This document shows, one piece after another, positions 38,641-49,700 of a stretch of DNA of 64,000 bases. The notes below the pieces were generated by a model. That model did not search any database. It had not been told where the DNA came from and saw nothing but the letters and a program-made list of their open reading frames with translations. The stretch is from Globodera rostochiensis (Eukaryota > Nematoda > Chromadorea > Rhabditida > Heteroderidae). Position 1 is the stretch's first letter. Each line of letters starts with the position of its first letter. Location of the stretch: positions 2,804,693 through 2,868,692 of the forward strand of contig JAEVLN010000006.1 in NCBI GenBank assembly GCA_018350325.1, written 5' to 3'. Both the position numbers and the translations under genes were made by a program.

Positions 38641-38723
38641 GCACCGGAGTCGGGTGCAAAATATATACAAAGCAAATTATAAAACGAATTAAATTCACAT
38701 ACAAAGTTATTCCAATAACCATT

Positions 38724-38826
38724 TTCCATATTAATTTCAAAAAAATGGTCAAGTTTTGGTTGGTCACTGCTATTCAATTTGTTCTCCCTCAAATGCATTC
38801 CGAAGCTGTTCATTTGCGTTAATCCA
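38724..38826 (-). repeat. Inverted copy of the CCDC93 last exon and 3' flank
   Basis: Read on the minus strand, 38765-38822 repeats the final coding exon of CCDC93 (43575-43620: AACAGCTTCGGAATGCATT and following bases) with very few changes. The match continues more weakly into the 3' flank (TTTGACCATTTTTT). It lies 40 bp before the CCDC93 start codon, so the gene is bracketed by inverted repeats about 4.8 kb apart. Confidence 0.85.
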
Positions 38827-38864
38827 TTTCATAATCGGTTAATGAAGCAAATAATTCAAATAAA

Positions 38865-41800
38865 ATGGACTCAACAAAAGATGAAGCGATGGATGATGAA
38901 CTGCTTGAACGACTGGCACAAACGTTGGAGCTGTTGTTCAGCGCCGGCTATTTCCGTGCCAAAATAAAGGGCCTCTCAAATTTTGACAAGGTACGAACAG
39001 AACAAAAAAAAGGAGTTTTCAGCTTGAATTCGTTGGATCAGATTGAAATGCTGATACTATACTTAGTAACCTGAAAAAGGATCAGAGGGCGCAGGGGGAG
39101 GGGTCGGCCAAATGGAAAATTTGGTTAAAAATAACCCCACTTTTGCCTCGATGCCCCCTCTAGACCCTTTTTAAGATTTTAAGGCTAGCTCGGCGTCGAA
39201 AATTTTTAGAAGATAAATTGTTGTTGTTTTTATTTTTAAAATTATGTAAGCTTTTATTATTTCGTTAGCTTTTTGTTGAATTGTTTCATGTACACTTAAT
39301 TAAATCACATTAGCGTTGCCGATAGGTGCCGACGAGAAAATTCAAAAGTTATACAATTTTCACTCAAATTTCAGATTGTTGGCGGCATGGTGTGGTGCAT
39401 TTCGCAGTGTGCTCACAGAGTGGACGTCGACCTGCTCTACTCGGACAACCAGACCATTGGCCAAAAAATGTGAATTTTTTTGTTTTTGCTTCACAAAACC
39501 AATAATCATTTGCTTTTTAACAAAAAGTGCAATGACCGAACAAATTGTTAAAGTGCTGCCGGAGCTGAGCTGCCCGTTCTCGTTGGAGCCTCACCAGATC
39601 CAGGGACTGGACTTGGAACACATCTTTCCCGTCGTACAGGTCTTGCCAACAATGTTGGAAAATTGCTTTTTTTTTGAGGACTGGCGGTGCAAGGAAATTT
39701 TTTTTTGAAGATTTAAACAATTTTTGGTAAAGGAAATTTTCAAAAAAATTATAATTTACTAACAAGATTGCATTTTGGAGGTCCGGCGGGACGAGGGAAT
39801 TTTTTTTGAAGATTTAAGCGATTTTTGGTAAATTCAAGAAAATTATAATTTACTAACAAGAATCTTGCTGATAGAAAATAAAAATTGTTTTTTTGACAAT
39901 TATTTCCAGTGGCTTGTGAAAGAGGCAAACTTTGTGCGCGAACGTCTCGGCAACGAGACACTCAATTTTGCGGTTTATCAATTTGGGCAGCAAGGATGGC
40001 GTTTCGGCGAGGAAATGGTACACCAGCAGGGGTTGGACGAGGCAACATTCGCCTCGTGTATTTACTCGATCCGGGTGGTAGGTAATAGTTCGGTTTGTTA
40101 CCCCCCACCCCCCCCCCCCATTTTTTAAACAAAAAAAAAAATTCGAAGTCGATAAAAAGATTTTTCTAGAGGTTTTCAGGGGCGTAGATTCTGAATCTGA
40201 CATTTATTTCGACCAACTCCGGACCCGAATTCGATTTTTTTCAATTTAGAGGCCAAGTTATTTAATTGTTCGAATTCGGGTCCGGGGTTCGGAATTGGTC
40301 GAAATAAATGTTACTACGCCCTCGAATGCCCCTAGAAAAATCTTTCAAAATATTTTTTTTTTGAAAAATGGGAGGGGTGGTACAAACCGAACTATTACCG
40401 GGTGGGCAAGCGAGGACGATCGAGATTCCCGATCAAGGAATTTTATCGAGACTTCCCGGTCGAAATCTTGATCGTCCTCAAATTCTTGCTCTAGTGGTAC
40501 TCGTCAAGCCTGCTCCCGACTACCCTAAAGAATACCCGCCAGGATTTAAGCTGATTTTTTGAACCCTATGAATGCAATTGGCTGTTACAGTCCTCTAGGT
40601 TTGGGAGATTTAATCATTTCTTCGAGAAAATCAAAGCAAAAATTGCATAAAATGGCCAATTTCATTTAAGGTGGAATTTTTCGCTTTACAAATAAATTTA
40701 TATTAAAATCTGTTTTAGGAGCGCATTGCCCATTTCTGGGTGCACCCGTTGGTGAAGCGACTGCCGCGTAAAGTGTACAGGCGAGTGAAGCGAATGGACG
40801 GAGCGCAACGCATTTACGGAGAAACTGCGGCCATTGATTCGACACATGACGCCGCAGGGGTTGTGTTGAAATTTTCAAATAAAATTTTCAAAAAAATGAT
40901 TGATTTAAAGACGAGTACAATGGCATGCGAATATTCTTCATCTGATCAAAAACTGTCGACTGATCAAAATTTGGTGGAGGGAGAGCGGTTGGTCGTCATG
41001 GAAGCAGCGAGTGCCGATGATGGTGGGCACAGAAGGGACGACTTAATGATGATGGTCTACTTGGAGGAAAACACTGATCACACTGGTGAGTGATCAGAAA
41101 ATTGAAACGACCAGATTTTGAACTATTCAGGGAACACCTACCTTCTTATAAAATTGGCCATTGTTGATTCAAAAGAATCTTATTGTTGTTTTAGAAATGC
41201 AGGAGGACCACCACCACTTACTCGAGGAGTTGAACAACGAATTAGAAGAGGTTTTGACTGAAATTGAATTTTTTGGGGTATTTTATATTTTAAGTTGGAA
41301 GTCGAGGAGGCCAAATTGGTTGAAGCAGAAGCGAACGAGGCTGAACATAGCGCGCAACTCAAAACGGCATTTGAACAGCTCGAAAATGATGAACGTGAGC
41401 GAGCGAAAGCATACGAAGCCCACAATGATGAGTGAGAGTTTTTTAATGCTAAAAGGCGTGGCATAACTTTTTTTGGGGCATGAGGCGCGGTGGCTTTGTC
41501 TCTCCTCCACTGAAATTCGAATTGTTAGAATTTTAAACGATTAATATGCACTTTTTTTGGCACAGGACAGTTGAGCAGCTCCGCACACTTTTGGCCCAAC
41601 GAGACGAAATCAAATCGGATGACAGTGCATTCAAAGCGCAGTGTCGTCAAAATTTGGCTGAAATGGATGCGCAAATTGAACGTCTTGAAAAATGGTAACG
41701 TTTTTTTAGCATTTGCATTTTAGTCGAACATTTTTGCTTTCTTTTTTAGATTTACAATTTAGAATTTTATTCAGAGAATTGTCGTATTACTATACGATAC

Positions 41801-43618
41801 TTGTTAAAAATTATTTTCATTTTTAACCGGTGATAAAAAAAACTTTCGATAGGACAATACGTCTCCCATATAGTGCATTTCAATAATTTTGTTTAAAAAG
41901 CGGTGCCGACGATGCCGATACCGACGAAAACGAAGCGACCGCCGCTGCCAATGAGCAAACACTGCGCGACGGCATTGCACGGGCGCGTGAGTTGGCACGC
42001 GAAGTTGAGGCCACGAATCGGCACATTGTTCGGTTGAGCCGACGGTTGGGCGCCCGACCGTCCCAGGTGGAGTTGGCCCAGTACCAGCGCAAATTTGTGG
42101 AGCTGTGCAATCAAAGTGGGTGGTGAAGTTTAATGGCGGGCGGGCGGAGCTCCAGGCCCATTTGGCAAAATTGCGTCATTTTTGTAGTCAATTTTGTATG
42201 TCTGGCAGCGCCCGGCTGAACTGCTCGTCCCCCTCCCCCCTCTGAGACTGTCAGAAAATAAACTGTTCGAAATATCGACTTTTTCGTGATCAGTAGTCTG
42301 TAACATTTTTGAAAGCTACTTGATCGATTAGCTTATACTTACACAAATATTTTAAAGACTTAGAGCTTTCGAATAATACTAAGATTTTAGAACTCGGTTC
42401 ACTCAGAATCGAGTTATAATTTTTTGGGAGGGGGGGGGGGAGAGGAAACGAAGGACACCCCGGCGGCGCCCATTGTTTTCTGCTCACTGATCAGCAGGTC
42501 ATTTAACCGATCGTTTTTTGCATGTCTAAACCTATAAAATACATACCGCTCCCCCCCCCCCCAAACAGTAAGTGCCAAGCACGGCGAGACGAAGCGCCAG
42601 TACACACTGTACAACACACTGGTCATCAAGCGGGACTTCATCCAGCGCGAGATCAACCTGCTTAACAGCATTGATGACCAAAGGGAGTTGGCTCAGCGGG
42701 AGGAGTACCGGGACTCGTTGCTGGACAACTTGCAACAAATTGGACGTGGTGTGGACGACAGTCTTGACAAGGTGGTGTGAATCGGTGCATTGTCCTATTA
42801 TACCCCCCCCCCCCCCCCCCCCCGGGCAGGGTTCCCGAGCAAATGGGCAGGATATCGTAAAATTTTATTTTTGTTAAAAAACATAATAAAATCTCATTTT
42901 GTGGGATCCCATCAGGGATGTGCTCTGTTCTATTATGATTTATCAGAATTTGTGTTCTTTTTGGGATTAGGATTCTCTGATTTTTTGCTCGTGGCCAGAA
43001 TTTTTTCGGTTTTAAAAAGGCGACCAGAGCACCATCCCTGGCTCCCAGCCCAGTGGCGTAGCCAGGGGGGGGGGGTGGGGGGGGGTAATTCCCCCCCCCC
43101 CGAAATGAAATTTGAAGAAAAAAAAACAAGAGGGGGGACCCTATTGTTTACACTTTTACAATTTTTTGACCAATTTTCTTAATAAATTGCCATCAAAAAT
43201 CAAAAAAAATTTTCCCGGCGGCGCCTATCGGCACCGCCGGGCCGTTCCTGCGCCGCGCTCAGATGGATCAATTCCCCCCTCCGAAATTTTTTCCTGGCTA
43301 CGCCCCTGTCCCAGCCCATAAGGATTTGTTGGAATGTTTTTTATTTAAATTGAATTATTTTGATTTCTATTCATTTTATTTTTGTTTTCATTCATACATA
43401 AAGATGCTCTGCAAGAGGCGTGCCCTGCAGGAACAACGCGATCAGCTGCACAATCAACTGCAGATGCTGTTGGACAAACAGCGGCTGTACATGAAAACAG
43501 TTGGGGAGTTTCAACAAGTGCGCAAACATTTTTATTCAAATAAATAAGTTTAATTTTTAAGGCGTGCCAACGCAATGAACAGCTTCGGAATGCATTTGAG
43601 GGAGAACAAGTTCAATAG
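38865..43618 (+). CDS. CCDC93: CCDC93 homologue, CCC (COMMD/CCDC22/CCDC93) complex subunit
   Basis: Twelve exons give about 591 residues (human 631): 38865-38990, 39375-39469, 39528-39639, 39910-40074, 40719-41085, 41195-41250, 41295-41431, 41566-41694, 41901-42115, 42569-42771, 43404-43517, 43562-43618. The N-terminal calponin-like domain has [49 protein letters not shown] and [25 protein letters not shown], closely matching vertebrate CCDC93. Coiled-coil exons follow, ending [23 protein letters not shown]. The complex recycles membrane proteins from endosomes with retriever and WASH. Exon 4 may end 3 bases later (40077). Its donor lies at the edge of a foldback element. AATAAA follows near 43679. 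Confidence 0.92.
40081..40399. mobile_element. Nested foldback elements in CCDC93 intron 4
   Basis: The outer arms GGTAATAGTTCGGTTTGT and ACAAACCGAACTATTACC are inverted repeats flanked by GGGTGGTA and GGGTGGGC (6 of 8 match). Inside is a second pair of arms with CATTTATTTCGACCAA and CCGGACCCGAATTCG, mirrored at 40255-40330. A further small foldback with GAGGACGATCGAGATT/GATCGTCCTC units follows at 40412-40490. Confidence 0.6.
43051..43308. mobile_element. hAT-like MITE with G-tract ends
   Basis: The 258-bp element in CCDC93 intron 10 has ends CAGTGGCGTAGCCAGG and CCTGGCTACGCCCCTG and a perfect 8-bp duplication TCCCAGCC (43043-43050 and 43309-43316). It shares the GGCGGCGCCTATCGGCACC segment and AAGAGGGGGGACCCTATTG with 26067-26571. 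Confidence 0.92.
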
Positions 43619-43933
43619 CATTGCCAACAAAATTTGACCATTTTTTCGAAAGTTTTTAGTATTTAACAATGCTTATTTAAATAAATATGTATTGGTTTCG
43701 TGCTCACTTTTAACCTTGTGATTTACCCGAATTGGAACTTTTTGAAAAATTCAATTTTTCCAAAAAAATTGCTGTCCTCAAAATCATTCAAATGCACAGA
43801 ATTACAACAAAAAGGCAAGTAATGATAGGATTCGCGAAAACAAGTCAAAGGAAAAAGCAAAAATTTACAATGTTCAGCCTATGTGTTTTCATTTGTCAGT
43901 TTGAATATTCTCGGCCAAATTCCGTCGACCAAG

Positions 43934-44735
43934 CACTTAAACCGATGGGAAAATGCAAACTCTTAAACCGGTTGAAAAAATGAACACACTTAAACCAGAA
44001 AAAGAATCAGAAATATAAACACACACAAACCAGAATAAAAATACACACACATTAAAACAAAATAAAAATACAATCGCACTTAAACCGATGGAAAATTGCA
44101 AGCTCTTAACCGGTTGTAAAAATAAACACACTTACCTAAACCAGAAACAGAAATATAAACACACACAAACCAGAATCAAAAAAACACACACATTAAACAT
44201 AAGAAAAATACAAAAGCACCTAAACCGATGGGAAAATGCAAACTCTTAAACCGGTTGTAAAGATAAATACACTTACCTAAACCAAAATCAAAAATACACA
44301 CACACTAAAACCAAAAGAAAAATACAAACGCACTTAAACCGATGGAAAAATGCAAACTCTTAAACCGGTTGAAAAAATAAACACACTAAACCAGAATCAG
44401 AAAATAAACACTCAGAAATACAAACAAATTTAAATCATTGAACAAACTTAAACCAGAACAAAATTACAAACGCACAAAACCAGAATCAAGCCTATGGAAA
44501 ATACAAACACACTTAAAAGCTGGGGTTTTTTAGTCTTTTTCCATCGGTCTAAGTGTTTTGTATTTTACATAGATTTGATTCTGGTCTATGTGTGTTTGTA
44601 TTACTGATTCTGGTTTAAGTGTTTTGTATTTCAGATTACGGGTTAAGTGTGTTATTTTTACATTGGTTTAAGTGGCTAACCATCGGTTTCATTCTGGTTT
44701 ATGAGTTTTTTGGTTTTGGTTTAAGTTTGTTCATA
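43934..44735. repeat. Tandem array with inverted tail, AAACCAGAA/AAACCGATGG motifs
   Basis: A unit of roughly 140 bp containing CTTAAACCGATGG, CTCTTAAACCGGTTG and AAACCAGAATCAG is repeated between 3 and 4 times to about 44510. After 44525 the same words occur as reverse complements (CCATCGGTCTAAGTG, TGATTCTGGTTTAAG), making a foldback. There is no coding potential. Confidence 0.75.
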
Positions 44736-46786
44736 TTTGACATCTCCTTCTCTCGGTGTTTGATTTGGTCAATAACGTTTCAAACTTGTCGGCGCTGAAC
44801 TGGGTTGCGCCGAACCTAGCCCGGCCGTCTGGATGTGGCATCGGATGACGAGTTCATCGTTTGCTGGCGAAGGTGATCATGGCGACGAGTTGGAGCAGTG
44901 TCTCTACTGCGACGAGCACAAATTCGACGCCTGCCGCAATTTGTTCAACCAATGCAACGTACGTCTGGACGAGCGCCAAATACGCACAAACGGCCGCCTT
45001 AAGGGGATTTTCAAAAATTTTTGATTTTTTTTTTGTTTAAAACCACGGCAAAGCCTAGAAGAAGAGAGAAGAAGAGGGTGGACGACGTTTCTGTCAGATT
45101 CCCACTGCGAGCTTAAAGAAAGCTTTTAAGATGAAAGTTCGTGGAATTAAGAGAGAAAGGCATACCAATATTAAATTAAATTAAATTTCTGTACAAAACT
45201 CGAGCATTTTGTTTTTAAAAATTATTTAGAATATTTAAGTTATGGTTTTGTAAAAAAAATATGTTAGTTTTCCAATTCAGTTAGATAATGTATCTCTTTC
45301 GAAGACAACCCAAAAAGAGGCTGGTACCGTTCAAGTTCAGAAACGAAGACACTAGGCGACAAAGCAAACTTGTAATCCGAAAAAAGGCAGCAGTTTTAAT
45401 ATTTAATTCATTTTAAAATATTTTAAACCAGCTTTATCCATTTGAAACTATAATCTGCATATCTAGTGCCTTGAGCGGTACCAAATTATCTGTTTTGTTT
45501 TTCGGAAATTCCAAGATGTGACTTTATGTAAAGACAACCCCAAGAAATTCGAACAGCCTCAATTGGGCCAAACAAGCACACAATGAACGCCTCGCTGAGC
45601 ATGACATGCAGCGGGTAGGGCAGAAAAAAAACTGAGTATTTTGTTTTTGAAATTTTAATCATTTAAAATTATAACCAATTTATTTAAATTTAATTATTTT
45701 CATTGATGTCAAACTTTTATAAATGAACAGTGCGCATGTAAGCAAAAAGAAAAGGATGGCAAATTTTGAATTGATACGAAGCAACATTTCAAGCGGAACA
45801 GAGGAAAGCTAAAGTGAGTTTTAAAATATATAGGTATTTTGAGGTTGAAACCATCTCATCAATACCCAACTAATCCATACAAAGCTTGAATGTAAGCAAA
45901 ATAAAACAATATTGATCTAATAGTACCATGATTGTTTATTTTGTTGAATTTGAGAAGAATTATAGAACTTCAAACTTTGTAATGGATGAGTTGTGTATGG
46001 ATGAGGTGCGTGAGGGCCCCATAATATATAAATATATATTATTTTTTAAAAATAAATTATTCTTACGATTTTGGTGGATTGTACAGCCATTAGAATAAGC
46101 ACGCAAAAATTGTTTATTAATTGCTGAAGGTTGAAATATATTTTGGATATTAAAAATATTTAGATCTTCTAAATTCGAAAGGGGCGAGCAGTGCCAATAG
46201 TTCTTCGCACCGGCCTTTTTGAAAATTCAACGATTTTCTTGAGGAAATAATTTTTATTTCAAAATTTTATAGGAGGGCTCGCAACATCCTCCAAATGCAT
46301 CATGTACATATATACTGTCACCATAGCAACGATAAGATTTGAATGTGGCAAAAATGAGTTAGTTTCTCCAGGAAATTGTTTGTCAAAAATTAAAAATTAG
46401 TGACATAACTTTTGATATTTATGACATATTTTTATTAACACAAAATTATGATGAAAATTCATGGAAAATCCAAAACCGTACATGATAGGCTTTCTTCTGT
46501 AATGCCGGCACATCCACTAAATTTATAAAAATTGCATTCCTTGTTTCCAATTTTTTAATAGTTTGCCGGCCTATCCATAATGCCATTTAGAGTTGATCAG
46601 TGATCAGAAGTTGCACCCCAATTTTTGGCTCGTTGGTACTTGCTAATCATCCAATTAACTGGAACTCAACCATGAAAGTGGCACCAGAAATTGGTACCAG
46701 AAATTTCAATCAAGACAAAAGTCAAAAAATTTGATCGATTCTGATCAGTATGCTATGCATGCCGCCCAACACAATTCCTGCTTCCA
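44736..46786. other. Gap; one possible cysteine-containing exon at 44833-44970
   Basis: 44833-45024 is open on the plus strand. The part LEQCLYCDEHKFDACRNLF followed by NQCN ends at a GTACGT donor and has gene-like base composition, but it was not recognised and no neighbouring exon was found. 44787-44822 resembles one arm of the CGCGCCGAAC foldback family. 45050-46786 is AT-rich; no gene, RNA or clear repeat was seen there. Confidence 0.3.
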
Positions 46787-49700
46787 ATATGCTCACCGTT
46801 CGCATGCGCATCGCCTCTGCCGCATCTGGTGGCCCTCCTGCATGCCGGACAAACCCGCGCAGGCACTCCATTCGGACCACTGGAGCCAGTCATCAACACC
46901 GCAATCCGAAGACGGCTTCTGATCACCGCTGATTCGTAGGCCGCTGATCCTGATCAGTTTGGCGCTGGAATCCAGCGTTAATGGGGCAGCATTGTTATTT
47001 CTCTGTCTGCGCTCCTCTTCTCGTCGTTTCTCTGCTTCGCTGGCTTTGTGCCTGATTAGGTAGGGGGTCGATTTGATCGCAAGGTAGATTTGTGATCAGA
47101 TTGATCCACAGATACGGTAGTTTAGTGCCATTCTCGACCATTTAATCTCATGAAACCAACCTCGGGATTAACTGAACACGTTTAATGAATGAAGATGACG
47201 ACGGCAAAGGTTTGACTTCTCTATCCAACAGTTTCGTTGTCAGAAACATTTCGCCAATGGTCTCATCCATAAAACGCAATTTTTGGCGGCATTCCTCCGG
47301 AGGGCATTTTGTCCTGTCTTCATATTCACCTTCACATTGGCATTTGTTAACATCCGCAATGGGTGCGTCACATGTTCGAGAACGTCTCTAAATTAAATTT
47401 CATTTCATAACTGTTATGCCCGGGGCCAATCAAATGCCATTCGTTTCACTATGTTTCCATCCCATTCCCCGAAACAGTTGTTGCCTTTCGATCAGTTAAT
47501 TGCTCCGCCCAAATAACCCCTCCTCTCTCCTCCAATGTTTTGCACTGATCACTTTTACTCGGATCAGCGGACGGAGCACCACGATTCGGCGCGCACGTTT
47601 CGGCGCGCACGTTCGGCGCGGCACGATTCGGCGCCGAAAAGTTTTTCGTTATAACTTAGTTCAAAGTCAACTAAACCAAACATACTTCGTATCATTCGAA
47701 AGCTCTTAGTATGCTGAACCTTTGATCAAGCTAAAGCAAACCGATTTGTCTTTTCAAAAAAAAGTTATAGCTTAAAATCTTTGAAAATTTCCATTTTTCT
47801 TTAGTTGACTTTGAACTAAGTTATAACGAAAAACTTGTCGGCGCCGAATCGTGCCGCGCCGAATCGTGCGCCGAAACGTGCGCGCCGAATCGTGCGCGCC
47901 GAATCGAGGTGTACCGTCAGCGGACTCTGTTTCTTGAATGTAATTGGATAAATAACCTTTGTTAAGGCTTTTCCTTAAAACACCGCCAAACAAAGTAAGG
48001 GGCGGGCGCGCTCAGCCTCGGGGCTTGCCCCGGGGTTGGGCCCAACGCCCACGATCGATTAGCCCATTTTAATAAACAATTGTTAAATTTCAAAATTTGG
48101 TAGTGTTAGTTTTCAAATGACCAAAGTTCTGTTCCAGACTGCCTATAAACTTAGGAATCCTTGGTAAGTGCGTTGGTTTCAGACAAAAAAAATGCCGAAT
48201 ATTCCCGTTTGACTAACCAAAACTTTCGGGGTCATTTCTGATTCAAAAAATTTCCAATAATCGACATGGTCCTAAAGATCAAGGATTCCGTCTGATCAGC
48301 TTGGTCAATATTCCAGCAATCCCCGATAGTTACGGCAAAACATCATACTACCTTAGAACACTCGGCACCTCCACAGTCCGACCAAGCTGACCACTGTGTC
48401 CATCCACAATTGTTGTTACCCATCAGTGAAGCTGCTGCTGATGTTGCTGTTTCTGAAGCTGTGCTGCTCCGTTTTCGTTCATCTTTGCTCTTTGCGCTAA
48501 TTGGTGCATTTTCTTCCCCGGAGGTGCCATAATCATCGCTATCATTATTATTGTTGCTATTATTTGCCTCCCCAACTTCTTTCCGCTTGTTATCAACAGC
48601 TCTGCCAACTTTCCCAACCTCAAATATAAAAATAATTAAAAATTGCTTAAATGCAAAATAATCTCTAAAATTTCATTTTTATTTAGGAAAATTCACTGTG
48701 ACATAGACGTCATCTCGTCCTCCAATGCCCTCCCTAAACAGGGACAAGTCCGGCTTTGACTTAGCCCTCAAATTCATTCCCGGAAACTCGCCATCCGCGT
48801 TTAGCTGATCTGGATTTTTTAAACAATCAGATTAAACATTCTTGGGGAATAGATCAGGAAATTAAAAAAAAACAACTCTTCCATACCCAAATTATTTTTG
48901 ATCAGTGTGTACGCTGCTCGATAGAGCATGTTTTGTGATTCGTTGCCAATAATGCCCTTTTATCACCTCTACAAATGCTTTTCGGTGTTGGAATGGCACA
49001 ACTTTCAGTCTGCCGCGAGTCGCCCACACAAATGGCACATCGGATGGCGTCAAAGGCGTTGTTGCGCGCGTTGGAAAACAAAAACGGCGTTGGCGGCTGT
49101 TGAGCAACTATAATTAGTGCCAACAAATTAGAATGTTATCATGTGACTTGTCTACAATGTACAAAAATGGTCCATCCAGTTTGGCGCCGTCTTGTTTGAA
49201 ACGTCTTAACATTTTTTGCTTAAGTTATGACTGTATGGTGCCAAAACGGCCCCGGTGCCAAAATGTCCGGCTCTTGCGCCAAATTTCCGATTAAAGTGTA
49301 ATTGCCCAATAAAAATCATCCTCACAATTTGTTATTCCGATTGGCAAATGTGAAGGAGTTCCGCTTAGCATTGCTGCATTGTCGTCCACTGATGTGATCG
49401 CCGCCGGCGTTGGTGTCATCTCGCAACGACGCGACCTCTCGCGGTAGCCGGTGGAGCCGCACTGAACATTGCAATCGCTCCACGGGGACCATTGGCTCCA
49501 ATTGCAGCAGGGCCCTTTGAAATTGGTCGAGATTAAAGTTAAAAATACAATTGAAATTGGGCGAGATTAAAGTTAAAAATACAATTGAAATTGGTCGAGA
49601 TTAAAGTTAAAAAATACAATTGAAATTGGGCGAGATTAAAGATAAAAAAGCAAAAACAATATCAAAAAAATAGTCCGAGAAACTCAATCAAAAATCTAAA

